From: an uncultured Veillonellaceae bacterium
GTDB taxonomy: Bacteria; Bacillota; Negativicutes; Veillonellales; Dialisteraceae
NCBI GenBank assembly: GCA_958348245.1
Contig: CATVYJ010000005.1
Location: 62,001 to 126,000, forward strand
Direction of reading: 5' to 3'
DNA length: 64,000 nucleotides
In this document: in pieces, positions 32,523 to 41,489 of the stretch
Numbering within the stretch: position 1 is the first letter of the stretch
Layout of the letters: each line of letters begins with the position of its first letter
Made by a program: the position numbers and the translations under genes
The notes under the pieces: model-generated
Databases searched by the model: none
What the model was told of the DNA's origin: nothing
What the model saw: the letters and a program-made list of their open reading frames with translations, nothing else

Positions 32523-32930
32523 TCAGACGGACAGCGTCTGCAATTTACAGATAACATCCTGAATCAGCCGGCCGATATGGAGATCGCTTACACCGGCAAC
32601 GAGATGACCGCAGTGATTGACCGGGATCAGTATCCGCACCGCGGGGCTCTGCGCAATGGCCAGCGCCATGCGGGGCGTGATTTCCCCCAGAAGAGAGTCG
32701 GCAATGACGATGCCGATTGGACCGATGATGACGTCTGCGGTCCGGCAGCCCACGACGACGGCGTTTTCTCCGGTGGCGGCGTGATCCGCTCCGGCTTTCC
32801 GCATCGCTTCGGTCGCCGCCGTATTGGTGCCCACCGCGGTGAGGACGCAGTCCGGCATCGCGCGCCGGATTGCCAGAACGAGCTGCTTTCCGATACCGCC
32901 GCCCTGGGCGTCGACGATCAGGATGTTCAT
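32523..32930 (-). CDS. DUF3842 family protein
   Basis: 135 residues. The N-terminus MNILIVDAQGGGIGKQLV is the family hallmark and looks like a glycine-rich nucleotide-binding loop. A second GPIGIVIADSLLGEI stretch and a closing NHCGHLVAGV with Cys/His follow. The function of the family is unknown. It is 31 nt downstream of csoR and so probably co-transcribed and metal-controlled, which would fit metal handling; the Cys and His residues are compatible but not proof. Confidence 0.8.
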   Translation of the reverse strand: MNILIVDAQGGGIGKQLVLAIRRAMPDCVLTAVGTNTAATEAMRKAGADHAATGENAVVVGCRTADVIIGPIGIVIADSLLGEITPRMALAIAQSPAVRILIPVNHCGHLVAGVSDLHIGRLIQDVICKLQTLSV

Positions 32931-32961
32931 GAGACGGGGCTCCTTTCGATGGACTGTATGC

Positions 32962-33288
32962 TTATTTGATAAACTGGTCGATGGCTTTGTTCAGCTGACG
33001 AATGGTTTCCCGGTCGCCGCTTTCCACCGCATCCACGAGGCAGTGGGCGATGTGATCCTTGAGGATGATTTTTCCCGTGCTGCTGAGCGCGGCCCGGACA
33101 GCGGCGAGCTGAATCAGCACTTCGGCGCAGTCCTGCCCGTTTTCTACCATGCGCCGGACGGCTTCCAGATGGCCGATTGCGCGGGACAGACGGTTGACGA
33201 CAGCCCGGGTCTGGGTGTGGGGATGATGGTGAGGATGGGCTGTCTGAGCGTCCGGGCTGCCGGGATGGGAAAGGTCTGCGTGCTTCAC
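32962..33288 (-). CDS. CsoR/RcnR-type metal-sensing repressor with His-rich N-terminus
   Basis: 108 residues from GTG 33288 behind GAGGAGG. All-helical CsoR family. The ligand set Cys54, His79 and Cys83 has the spacing of Cu(I)-sensing CsoR (Cys45/His70/Cys74 in Bacillus). Residues 17-26 are HPHHHPHT, an additional metal-binding tail seen in some Ni/Co sensors. It probably represses its own operon and possibly the divergent nickel/peptide-type transporter. Copper is suggested by the core site, nickel by the tail and neighbours. Confidence 0.85.
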   Translation of the reverse strand: MKHADLSHPGSPDAQTAHPHHHPHTQTRAVVNRLSRAIGHLEAVRRMVENGQDCAEVLIQLAAVRAALSSTGKIILKDHIAHCLVDAVESGDRETIRQLNKAIDQFIK

Positions 33289-33320
33289 GGATGATCGCCT
33301 CCTCGCTGGGGTTATTTTTT

Positions 33321-33351
33321 CTGTTTTACGAAAAAACAGAGCGCTTGTCAA
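33321..33351 (-). promoter_or_regulatory. Promoter/operator of csoR operon
   Basis: On the minus strand TTGACA (33351-33346), a 17-nt spacer and TAAAAC (33328-33323). The palindrome CTGTTTT-ACG-AAAAAACAG (33321-33339) overlaps the -10 box and is a plausible repressor site. Confidence 0.65.
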
Positions 33352-33570
33352 GAAAGACGCGGAGGAACGCGTGAAAAAAATACGGCGCTATCCCTCCGGG
33401 GGGCTTCTCAAACCGGGAGAACATGATATGCTTAAAAACAGATAAGGAAGAAGAAAAGGCCGAACAGCGGGAGGCTGGCCGCAGGAAGCGGCGGCAGCGG
33501 GCGGAAGCCCGCCGTGTCCGGGGAGGCCGGAGAAGGATAGAGGGCAGAAGCCAGAGAGACGCAGACGGGA

Positions 33571-33622
33571 AGTCTGCTGTATGCATGCCGGAAGGGGTGC
33601 AGACAGCAGGCTTTTCTTTTTC
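33571..33622 (+). terminator. Attenuator-like hairpin before methyltransferase
   Basis: AGTCTGCTGT pairs with ACAGCAGGCT (one G-T) with extra pairing TGCA/TGCA in the loop, then TTTTCTTTTT, about 30 nt before the ribosome binding site of the next gene. It may condition transcription of the methyltransferase-transporter operon. The remaining 33352-33570 shows no gene; TTCTC/GAGAA at about 33404-33419 is a small inverted repeat. Confidence 0.55.
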
Positions 33623-33652
33623 CGGCGTCCCGGGCGCCCGGAGAGGATGGCT

Positions 33653-34369
33653 ATGGAGACGATCAAACGGGAAATGACGGCGTATTGGGCGCGGAGGGTC
33701 GGGAAATTTTCCGGCCTGCGGCAGCGGGAACTGGCGGGAGAAAAACGCGGAGAATGGCTCGCCGAACTGGAGCGGTATCTGCCCGGAGGACGCGCGCTCC
33801 GCATTCTGGATATCGGTACGGGGACAGGCTTTTTCGCCTTTCTTCTGGCGGAGCGGGGCCATCGCGTGACGGGCATCGACCTGACGCCGGAAATGATTGC
33901 GGAGGCGGAAAGGCTGGCGAAGGCACTCGGCCTTTCCGCGGAGTTTTTTGTGATGGACGCGGAGGCCCCTGCGTTTCCGCCGCGGTCGTTTGACGCGGTG
34001 GTCACAAGAAAGCTCACCTGGACGCTGCCGCATCTGCCCGAAGCGTACCGCAGGTGGCACGAACTCCTGAAGCCGGGCGGAGTGCTGGTGAATTTCGACG
34101 CGGATTACTGCCGGGAGGATGCGGCCGCGCCGCTTCCGGCGCACCATGCCCATCAGGATGTGGATGCCGGGCTGATGCAGGCGTATGCGCGCATGAAGGC
34201 GCGCCTGCGTCCCCTGCAGCGGCCCCGCCCGGACTGGGACACAAAGCTTCTCCGGGAGGCGGGATTTTACGGCGTCACCGTAGATACGGGCGTCTGGCAG
34301 CGGGTGTACAGCGTGCAGGATGAATTTTATGATCCGACGCCGGGATTTGCCATTGCGGCGTTTGCCTGA
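33653..34369 (+). CDS. Class I SAM-dependent methyltransferase
   Basis: 238 residues from ATG 33653 (GGAGAGG 6 nt upstream). SAM-binding motif I is ILDIGTGTGFFAF, with the acidic residue of motif II in VTGIDLTPEM and motif III LLKPGGVLVNFDADYC. It is the first gene of a run with the ABC transporter genes below. Similar methyltransferases occur beside nickel/peptide-type transporters, where they might modify a metal chelator; that role is inferred. No metallophore synthase is seen. Confidence 0.83.
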   Translation: METIKREMTAYWARRVGKFSGLRQRELAGEKRGEWLAELERYLPGGRALRILDIGTGTGFFAFLLAERGHRVTGIDLTPEMIAEAERLAKALGLSAEFFVMDAEAPAFPPRSFDAVVTRKLTWTLPHLPEAYRRWHELLKPGGVLVNFDADYCREDAAAPLPAHHAHQDVDAGLMQAYARMKARLRPLQRPRPDWDTKLLREAGFYGVTVDTGVWQRVYSVQDEFYDPTPGFAIAAFA

Positions 34370-34449
34370 GGAGGGATGGGGATGAAAAGGGAAAGCGTCC
34401 CATGCGGCGCATACGGCGGCGTCCTGCGGGCCATGGGGAGGATGCGGCG

Positions 34450-35391
34450 ATGAGGCGGTATGTTGTCTGCCGCCTGCTGCAGCTGATTCCCATCCTGCTG
34501 GTCATCACGTTCCTGTCCTTCGGTATGATGCGCCTGGCGGGGAGCGACGCGGTGCTGCAGCGGATGGAACAGACCGGCATGGCAGTCTCGCAGGACGTCA
34601 TCGACGCGGCACGGGCGGAGCTGGGACTGGACAAGCCGTTTCTGACGCAGTATGCGCTCTGGCTGATCCGGCTTCTGCACGGCGACATGGGGACGAGCTA
34701 CATTTCCGGGCGGGAGGTGTTTCCCGTTTTTGTATCGAAGCTTCCGGCCACGTTATTCCTGACGGCAGTCTCCATCGTACTGACCACTGCGGTGTCCATC
34801 CCGCTGGGGATCCTGGCGGCGGTCCGGCAGGACCGTGCCGCGGACCTTGCCATCCGCGCGGCGGGTTTTCTGGGAAACAGCCTGCCGAATTTCTTTGTGG
34901 CGCTCCTTCTGATGTATGTTTTCGCGATCCGGCTGGGCTGGTTTCCCGTGCTGTCCCGGGACGCCGGCGTGCAGAGCGTGATCCTGCCCGCCCTGACCCT
35001 TTCGATTGCCATGTCGGCCAAGTATCTGCGGCAGGTTCGGGCGGTGGTCCTGGACGAGCTGGGAAAAGACTATGTGACGGGGGCGAAAGCCCGGGGCGTC
35101 CGATTCTCCGTGACGCTTGTGCGGAGCGTCCTGCGGGCCTGCCTGGTTACGATTCTCACGCTGCTGACGCTGTCCGTCGGAAGTCTTCTCGGAGGCACCG
35201 CCATCGTGGAATCCATTTTCCTCTGGGACGGCGTCGGGAAACTGGCGGTGGATGCCATCCATATGCGGGACTATCCCATGATTCAGGCTTACGTCATGTG
35301 GATGGCCATCATCTACGTATGCATCAATCTTCTCACGGATCTGGCCTATCGGGTGCTGGATCCGCGGATTCGGACAGGAGGCGGACGATGA
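34450..35391 (+). CDS. Nickel/peptide ABC transporter permease (NikB/DppB-type)
   Basis: 313 residues from ATG 34450 behind GGGGAGG. Six membrane helices. The N-terminal FLSFGMMRLAGSDA region and the EAA loop (DELGKDYVTGAKARGVR) that contacts the ATPase are typical of the DppB/NikB family. Partner of the permease starting inside its stop codon. Confidence 0.88.
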   Translation: MRRYVVCRLLQLIPILLVITFLSFGMMRLAGSDAVLQRMEQTGMAVSQDVIDAARAELGLDKPFLTQYALWLIRLLHGDMGTSYISGREVFPVFVSKLPATLFLTAVSIVLTTAVSIPLGILAAVRQDRAADLAIRAAGFLGNSLPNFFVALLLMYVFAIRLGWFPVLSRDAGVQSVILPALTLSIAMSAKYLRQVRAVVLDELGKDYVTGAKARGVRFSVTLVRSVLRACLVTILTLLTLSVGSLLGGTAIVESIFLWDGVGKLAVDAIHMRDYPMIQAYVMWMAIIYVCINLLTDLAYRVLDPRIRTGGGR

Positions 35392-36242
35392 CGCGCGCGG
35401 TGTCCGTGCGGTCGCAGACGCCGCGGAAAAACCACACCCGGCGGCGGCTTTTCGGCTGCCTGCTGTTGACGGGCCTTCTGCTGGCGGCGGCGGTTTTTGC
35501 AGAAGAAATCTGCCCCTGGGATCCGAACGCGCAGATCTTTCCTCCCCTGGAGCCGCCGACGGCGGCCCATCCCGCCGGGACGGACCGCCTCGGGCGGGAT
35601 ATGCTGTCGCGGATTTTCATCGGCTTTCAGACGAGCGTTTTGTCTTCGCTGCTTCTGGTGGCTGTCATCGCTGCGGCCGGTACGGCGGCGGGCGTCCTGT
35701 GCGGCCATTTCGGCGGCGTGCTGGACGCGGCCGTGATGCGGGCCGCCGACGTGTGCCTGGCGTTTCCGGGGCTGGTATTTGCGCTGGCCATCGCGGCGCT
35801 CCTCGGCGGAGGGCTGCACAACGCCATTCTGGCGCTGGCGGTCGTCAGCTGGCCCCGGTATGCCCGTATCGCCCGCAGCCAGACGCTGGCCGCAGAGAGC
35901 GCGGACTACATGCAGGCGGCCCGGCTGGCGGGCGATACGCCGGCGCAGCTCATCTGGCGGCATGTTCTGCCGAACAGCGCGGGCCCCATTCTCGTTACGG
36001 CCGTCCTGGATGTCGGCACCATGATGATGGAGCTGGCGGGGCTCAGCTTTCTGGGGCTGGGAGCCATGCCGCCCACCGCCGAGCTCGGCCACATGATGAG
36101 CGGCGGGCGCGGCATGCTGCAGACCAGCCCGTGGGTGGTGCTCGGGCCCGGGGCGGCTATATGCACGGCGGTAGCCGCGTTCAATCTGCTGGGCGACGCG
36201 GTGCGGGACGCGCTGGACCCGCGGACACACCGGAAAGCATGA
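35388..36242 (+). CDS. Nickel/peptide ABC transporter permease (NikC/DppC-type)
   Basis: 284 residues; its ATG overlaps the previous stop (ATGA), which implies translational coupling. N-terminal OppC-like helix, GTDRLGRDMLSRIFIGFQTS and EAA loop ESADYMQAARLAGDTPAQLIWRHVLPN are DppC/NikC signatures. Forms the heterodimeric channel with the previous permease. Confidence 0.88.
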   Translation: MTRAVSVRSQTPRKNHTRRRLFGCLLLTGLLLAAAVFAEEICPWDPNAQIFPPLEPPTAAHPAGTDRLGRDMLSRIFIGFQTSVLSSLLLVAVIAAAGTAAGVLCGHFGGVLDAAVMRAADVCLAFPGLVFALAIAALLGGGLHNAILALAVVSWPRYARIARSQTLAAESADYMQAARLAGDTPAQLIWRHVLPNSAGPILVTAVLDVGTMMMELAGLSFLGLGAMPPTAELGHMMSGGRGMLQTSPWVVLGPGAAICTAVAAFNLLGDAVRDALDPRTHRKA

Positions 36243-36265
36243 CCGGAAAAGAAAGGAGTCAGACC

Positions 36266-37831
36266 ATGAAATGGATGAAACCACTGGCGGCGGCTGCCGC
36301 GGCGGCGCTGCTTCTTGCGGGCGTTCTGGCAGGATGCGGCTCCGAAAAAGCAGGCGGGGAAAGCGGGGCGGACGGGCGCGCCTTTGTCTTTGGCGATACG
36401 ACGTTCAATGCGGAAAATGAAGAACCGGACGTCAATCCACACAATGCCTATTCCGGCTGGGCCTGCGTCCGCTACGGCATCGGGGAGACACTGTTCCGCT
36501 ATTCCGACGCCATGGAGCTCGAGCCCTGGCTGGCCACCGGGTATGAGCGGCCGGACGACCGGACGTGGCGCATTACGCTGCGGGATCATGTGACGTTTTC
36601 CAGCGGGAGGCCCATGGACGGAGAAGCGGTGAAGGAGTGCCTCGAACATCTGGTGAGCGTGCACGCCCGGGCGCGCGGGGATCTGGACATCGAAAGGATT
36701 GACGCAGACGGCCAGACTGTGACGATCACCACTGCCTCGCCCCGGCCCGCGCTGCTCCATTTCCTGAGCGATCCCTACGGCTGCATCATCGATATGAAGG
36801 CGGGCATCAGCGAAGACGGCATAGTCTCCGGCACCGGGCCGTATGCTGCCGCGTCTCTTGTTACAGGCGAAAAACTCGAGCTTGTGCGGAACGGATCCTA
36901 CTGGAACGGCACCCCGGGTTTTGACCATGTGACCGTCCTGACGATTTCCGACGGGGATACCCTGACGATGGCGCTGCAGTCCGGAGAGATCGACGGCGCG
37001 TACGGCATGCCCTATGCCAGCTATCCCCTGTTTGAAAATGAAAACTATACCTTTTCCAGCTGCGCCACCAGCCGGGCCTTTTTCGTTCACATGAATTTTG
37101 AAAGCCCCGTCATGCAGGACCCGGCGGTGCGGCGGGCGGTCGCCATGGGCATCGACAGGGAGCGCTTTGTAAGCGATCTGCTGGACGGGCACGGATATCC
37201 CGCGTCCGGAGCCTTCCCGCAGAACTTTTCTTTCGGCGGAGGCGCGGCTCAGGCCAGGGCCTATGATCCGGAAGGGGCCCGGGCAGTGCTGGAGAAGGCC
37301 GGCTGGGTGGACAGGGACGGCGACGGGATCCGCGAGAAAGACGGACGGCCGCTGACCATCCGCTGGCTCACCTATCCGAGCCGTCAGGAGCTGCCGCTCC
37401 TTGCGGAAGCGGCGCAGGCGTCTCTTGGCGCGCTGGGCATGCATGTCGTCGTCAACAGCACGGCGGATCACAACAGCATCCGCATGGATCCCTCGGCATG
37501 GGACGCGTATGCCAGCGCCATGGTGACCGCGCCCTCCGGAGATCCGGCGTATTTCTTCAAGACTCACTGCCTGGACAGCTCCGCCGCCAATAACGGCCAT
37601 TACCACAGCGATGCGCTGGAGGCGCTGGCGGAAGAACTGGACCGGACCTTTGACCCGGCGCGCCGGAGCGAACTGGCTGTGGAAATGCAGCGGATTCTTC
37701 TGGAGGATGACGCCTTCGTCTTTGTTTCGCATTTGCAGATGAGCATGATCTCCAGATCCGGCGTGACCGGCCTTGTGGCGCATCCCTGTGATTTTTATGA
37801 AATCACGGCGGATCTGAAGCCTGTTGTGTGA
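36266..37831 (+). CDS. Nickel/peptide-type ABC substrate-binding lipoprotein (family 5)
   Basis: 521 residues. The signal peptide ends in lipobox LAGC (Cys about 27), so the protein is anchored outside the inner membrane. Family 5 solute-binding fold: ERPDDRTWRITLRDHVTFSSGRPMDGEAVKE, AYGMPYASYPLF, AMGIDRERFV. It delivers nickel, a nickel chelate or a short peptide to the permeases. The neighbouring metal regulator and methyltransferase tip the balance toward a metal or metal-chelate. ATG 36266 has AAAGGAG. Confidence 0.87.
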   Translation: MKWMKPLAAAAAAALLLAGVLAGCGSEKAGGESGADGRAFVFGDTTFNAENEEPDVNPHNAYSGWACVRYGIGETLFRYSDAMELEPWLATGYERPDDRTWRITLRDHVTFSSGRPMDGEAVKECLEHLVSVHARARGDLDIERIDADGQTVTITTASPRPALLHFLSDPYGCIIDMKAGISEDGIVSGTGPYAAASLVTGEKLELVRNGSYWNGTPGFDHVTVLTISDGDTLTMALQSGEIDGAYGMPYASYPLFENENYTFSSCATSRAFFVHMNFESPVMQDPAVRRAVAMGIDRERFVSDLLDGHGYPASGAFPQNFSFGGGAAQARAYDPEGARAVLEKAGWVDRDGDGIREKDGRPLTIRWLTYPSRQELPLLAEAAQASLGALGMHVVVNSTADHNSIRMDPSAWDAYASAMVTAPSGDPAYFFKTHCLDSSAANNGHYHSDALEALAEELDRTFDPARRSELAVEMQRILLEDDAFVFVSHLQMSMISRSGVTGLVAHPCDFYEITADLKPVV

Positions 37832-37843
37832 GAGGAGACCGCG

Positions 37844-38626
37844 GTGGAACCGGTACTGGCGTATCAGTCTGTGGAGGTCAGCTTCAACGGACGGGCAGTG
37901 ACGCATGATGTGAGCTTTACCCTCCATGCAGGAGAGATCCTCGCTGTCGTGGGCGAGTCGGGCAGCGGGAAGAGCACGCTCCTGAAAGCCGCTCTGGGAC
38001 TCCTGGGAAAGGACGGCCTGGTGACCCGGGGCGATATCCGGTACCGGGGGCTGGATCTTCCCGACCTTTCGGAGAGCGCGATGCGGCACATCCGGGGCGC
38101 GGAGATCGGCATGATTTTTCAGGATGCGGGCGCGTCTTTCTGCCCTATCCGCACAATCGGGGATCAGATCTGCGAGAGCCTGGCCGCGCATGGACGGCCT
38201 GCGGGCGCGGCGGCGAAGGAAGCGGCGCTCAGGCTGTTTGAAAAACTCTGTCTCGAAGACGGCCGGCGCGTCTGGGACAGCTATCCCTTTGAACTTTCCG
38301 GAGGGATGAACCAGCGGGCGGGAATGGCCGCGGCGATGCTGCTGCATCCCCGGGTGCTGCTCGCCGATGAGCCGACCAGCGCGCTGGACGTGGTCGCGCA
38401 GCGGCAGGCGGCAGAGGAGCTGCTGCGCTTCCGGGAGCTCTCCGGAGCGGCGATCCTTCTCGTGACGCATGATATCGGCGTGGCGGAGGTCATGGCCGAC
38501 GCCGTCCTGGTCCTGAAAGACGGCCGCGTCCGGGAATACGGCAGGGCCGGACAGGTCCTGCGCGCGCCGGAGGATCCCTATACCCGGCAGCTTCTGGACG
38601 CCGTACCGAGACTCAGAAGGAGATGA
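37844..38626 (+). CDS. Nickel/peptide ABC transporter ATPase 1 (NikD/DppD-type)
   Basis: 260 residues, GTG start behind GAGGAG. Walker A GESGSGKST, signature LSGGMNQR, Walker B LLADEPTSALD, switch His in THD. Shorter than oligopeptide transporter ATPases (about 330), which carry a C-terminal Fe-S/peptide extension. The NikD-like length supports a metal transporter. Confidence 0.87.
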   Translation: MEPVLAYQSVEVSFNGRAVTHDVSFTLHAGEILAVVGESGSGKSTLLKAALGLLGKDGLVTRGDIRYRGLDLPDLSESAMRHIRGAEIGMIFQDAGASFCPIRTIGDQICESLAAHGRPAGAAAKEAALRLFEKLCLEDGRRVWDSYPFELSGGMNQRAGMAAAMLLHPRVLLADEPTSALDVVAQRQAAEELLRFRELSGAAILLVTHDIGVAEVMADAVLVLKDGRVREYGRAGQVLRAPEDPYTRQLLDAVPRLRRR

Positions 38627-38630
38627 TGCG

Positions 38631-39389
38631 ATGGGGACGCTGCTTGAAGCCAGGGGCCTGACAAAAATCTTCCGGCGGGCGGACGGGCGGGAGACCACCG
38701 CCGTCCGTCAGGTCAGCTTCCGCCTTGAAGAAGGCGAAACGCTGGGTATCGTAGGCGAGTCCGGCTGCGGGAAAAGCACGCTGGCCCGGCTCCTTACCGG
38801 ACTTGTCCGCCCCACAGAGGGCGCCGTCCTGCTGGAAGGGGAAGACCTGACGGGGGCGGGCGGCAGAGCGTGGCGAAGCGCATACCGGAAGATGCAGATG
38901 GTCTTTCAGTCGCCCGCCGGATCGTTTGACCCGAGAAGAACCGTCGGCGACGGCGTCGGCGAGAGCCTGCGCAATGCGGGCATGCCGGAAGCAGAACGCC
39001 GCCGGCGTGTGGGAGAACTCCTGGGCCTGTGCGGGCTGGAGGCGGAAACGGCGGAGCGCTATCCCGGTGAAATCAGCGGGGGCCAGTGCCAGCGGGCCGC
39101 CATCGCAAGAGCCCTGGCCGCCGGACCGAGACTTCTCATCTGCGACGAAGCGACCAGCGCGCTTGACGTGACCGTTCAGCGGCAGATCATGAACCTTCTG
39201 GACGCGCTCCGGAGGGAAAAGGGCCTGTCCTTCCTCTTCATCAGCCACAATCTGGCGCTGGTGCAATCCTTCTGCAGCCGGGTGCTGGTGATGCACGGAG
39301 GCACTGTCGTGGAAGAAGGCCCTCCGGATCGGCTGATCCGCGCGCCCGCGTCCCCGTACACGAAGCGCCTGGTGGACGCGGCGCTCTGA
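38631..39389 (+). CDS. Nickel/peptide ABC transporter ATPase 2 (NikE/DppF-type)
   Basis: 252 residues, 4 nt after the previous gene. Walker A GESGCGKST, signature ISGGQCQR, Walker B LLICDEATSALD, switch His in SHN. It has no C-terminal extension, like NikE. Last gene of the transporter operon. Confidence 0.87.
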   Translation: MGTLLEARGLTKIFRRADGRETTAVRQVSFRLEEGETLGIVGESGCGKSTLARLLTGLVRPTEGAVLLEGEDLTGAGGRAWRSAYRKMQMVFQSPAGSFDPRRTVGDGVGESLRNAGMPEAERRRRVGELLGLCGLEAETAERYPGEISGGQCQRAAIARALAAGPRLLICDEATSALDVTVQRQIMNLLDALRREKGLSFLFISHNLALVQSFCSRVLVMHGGTVVEEGPPDRLIRAPASPYTKRLVDAAL

Positions 39390-39407
39390 GCCGGCCGGGA
39401 CGCATCC

Positions 39408-39438
39408 GAAAGCTCCGAAACGCATCGGGGCTTTTTTG
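39408..39438 (+). terminator. Terminator after transporter operon
   Basis: AAGCTCCGA pairs with TCGGGGCTT (one mismatch) around AACGCA, then T6. Confidence 0.85.
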
Positions 39439-39556
39439 GTCCGCGTGCGGGAATTTTTCAAGATTTCCCGCGCCCCCTTTTTTCATCGGGGCTGGTTTGC
39501 TATAATAAGGAGTAAACTTTTTGCATTGGAACAGAGAAAGCAGGAGAGACGAAGGA

Positions 39557-41377
39557 ATGAAAAGAGAAGACATCCGGAATATAGCTATCATTGCCCATGT
39601 CGACCACGGCAAGACGACGCTCGTCGACGCCATGCTGAAGCAGAGCCATATTTTCCGCGAAAACCAGAAGGTGGCGGAGCGCGTCATGGACTCGAACCCG
39701 CTCGAACGGGAGCGCGGCATCACCATTCTCGCGAAAAATACCTCTGTCATGCACGACGGCGTGAAGATCAATATCGTGGACACCCCCGGGCACGCTGATT
39801 TCGGCGGGGAAGTGGAACGCATCCTCAATATGGTGGACGGCGTGCTCCTCCTCGTGGATTCTCACGAAGGCCCCATGCCGCAGACGAAGTACGTCCTGCG
39901 CAAAGCCCTCGAACACAAACTGAAACCCATCGTCGTCATCAATAAGATCGACCGTCCGGACGCGCGCATCGCCGACGTGGAAGGGGAAATCCTCGAACTC
40001 TTCATGGAACTCGACGCCGACGAAGACCAGCTCGACTTCCCGCTCATCTACGCCTCCGCCCGCGCGGGCATCGCGAAGTACAACATGAGCGACGAAAGCA
40101 GCGACCTCACGCCGCTCTTCGAGACCATCCTGAAATACTGCCCCGCGCCGGAAGGCGACCCCGACGGCCCCCTCCAGATCATGACCACCACCCTCGACGC
40201 GGACGACTACCTCGGCAAAGTCGCCATCGGCCGCATCGCCCGCGGCACCGTCAAAGCGGGCCAGCAGGTGGTCATCACCGACGGCGAAAAGAGCCGGGGC
40301 GACCGCATCGGCCAGCTCTTCACCTGGCAGGGCATGAAGCGCACCCCCACGGACACCGCGTCCATGGGCGACATCGTCGCCATGGCGGGCTTCAAGGACA
40401 TCAATATCGGCGAAACCGTCGCCGACGCGCAGAATCCGGAAGCCCTCCCGGCCATCCACATCGACGAACCGACCCTTTCCATGGTCTTCCACGTCAATAA
40501 GAGCCCCTTCGCCGGACGGGAAGGCGACTACGTCACCAGCCGCCACATCCGCGCCCGCCTCATGAAGGAAATCGAGACGAACGTGGCCCTCCACGTGAGA
40601 GACGGCGACTCCTCCGACTCCTTCATCGTCTCCGGCCGCGGCGAACTCCATCTCTCCGTCCTCATCGAGATGATGCGCCGCGAAGGCTTCGAACTGGAAA
40701 TCTCCAAGCCCCAGGTCATCTACAAGGAAATCGACGGCCAGAAATGCGAACCGATGGAACGCCTCACCGTGGAAGTGCCCCAGGAATTCATGGGCGCCGT
40801 CATGGAAGGCCTCGGGCCGCGCCGCGCCGAAATGATCTCCATGGAAGAACTGGCGGGCTATATGAAGATGGACTTCTCCATCCCCGCGCGCGGCCTCATC
40901 GGCTTCCGCAACGAAATGCTCACCACCACCCGCGGCACGGGCATCATGTACCACGTCTTCCAGGGCTACGAACCCTTCAAAGGCCCCATCCCGGAACGCA
41001 CCCGCGGCTCCCTCGTCGCCTTCGAAGCGGGCGTCACCACCGCCTACGGGCTGAACAGCATCCTCGACCGGGGCGAGCTCTTCCTCGATCCCGGCGTGGA
41101 AGTCTACGAAGGCATGATCGTCGGGGAAAACGCCCGTGAAAACGACATGGACGTCAACCCCTGCAAGAAAAAACACCTCACCAATACCCGCGCCGCCGCC
41201 TCCGACGACGCCATCCGCCTGCCTCCGTGCCGGCAGTTCACCCTCGAATCCGCCCTCGAATGGATTCGCGACGACGAACTCGTGGAAGTCACGCCGAAGA
41301 GCCTGCGCATGCGCAAGATGGTCCTCTCCCGTCAGCAGCGCTACAAGAACGCCAACGCGAAAAAGAATCAGCAGTAA
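39557..41377 (+). CDS. typA: Translational GTPase TypA/BipA
   Basis: 606 residues from ATG 39557 (GAAGGA upstream); the in-frame ATG at 39521 lacks a ribosome binding site. G1 HVDHGKTT, G2 region ERERGIT, G3 DTPGHADFGGE, G4 NKID, followed by EF-G-like domains and the BipA-specific C-terminal domain ending in Lys/Asn-rich NANAKKNQQ. It acts on the ribosome in 50S assembly and stress adaptation. TATAAT at 39501-39506 is the probable -10. Confidence 0.95.
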   Translation: MKREDIRNIAIIAHVDHGKTTLVDAMLKQSHIFRENQKVAERVMDSNPLERERGITILAKNTSVMHDGVKINIVDTPGHADFGGEVERILNMVDGVLLLVDSHEGPMPQTKYVLRKALEHKLKPIVVINKIDRPDARIADVEGEILELFMELDADEDQLDFPLIYASARAGIAKYNMSDESSDLTPLFETILKYCPAPEGDPDGPLQIMTTTLDADDYLGKVAIGRIARGTVKAGQQVVITDGEKSRGDRIGQLFTWQGMKRTPTDTASMGDIVAMAGFKDINIGETVADAQNPEALPAIHIDEPTLSMVFHVNKSPFAGREGDYVTSRHIRARLMKEIETNVALHVRDGDSSDSFIVSGRGELHLSVLIEMMRREGFELEISKPQVIYKEIDGQKCEPMERLTVEVPQEFMGAVMEGLGPRRAEMISMEELAGYMKMDFSIPARGLIGFRNEMLTTTRGTGIMYHVFQGYEPFKGPIPERTRGSLVAFEAGVTTAYGLNSILDRGELFLDPGVEVYEGMIVGENARENDMDVNPCKKKHLTNTRAAASDDAIRLPPCRQFTLESALEWIRDDELVEVTPKSLRMRKMVLSRQQRYKNANAKKNQQ

Positions 41378-41407
41378 GACCGGCAGCGGGAATTTCCTGA
41401 CAAGCAG

Positions 41408-41448
41408 TCGAACGGGTACCCGGGCCATGCCGGGTATCCGTTTTTTCA
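41408..41448 (+). terminator. Terminator after typA
   Basis: AACGGGTACCCG pairs with CGGGTATCCGTT around GGCCATGC, followed by T6. Confidence 0.88.
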
Positions 41449-41489
41449 TGATGTACAGACGCCTCGGAGCGTATAGAAAGAAGGACTCT

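Noticed and set aside
41136..41489. Extended N-terminus of the YihY-like protein
   Set aside because: The extension is out-of-frame reading of the end of typA and its terminator; ATG 41490 has a good ribosome binding site.
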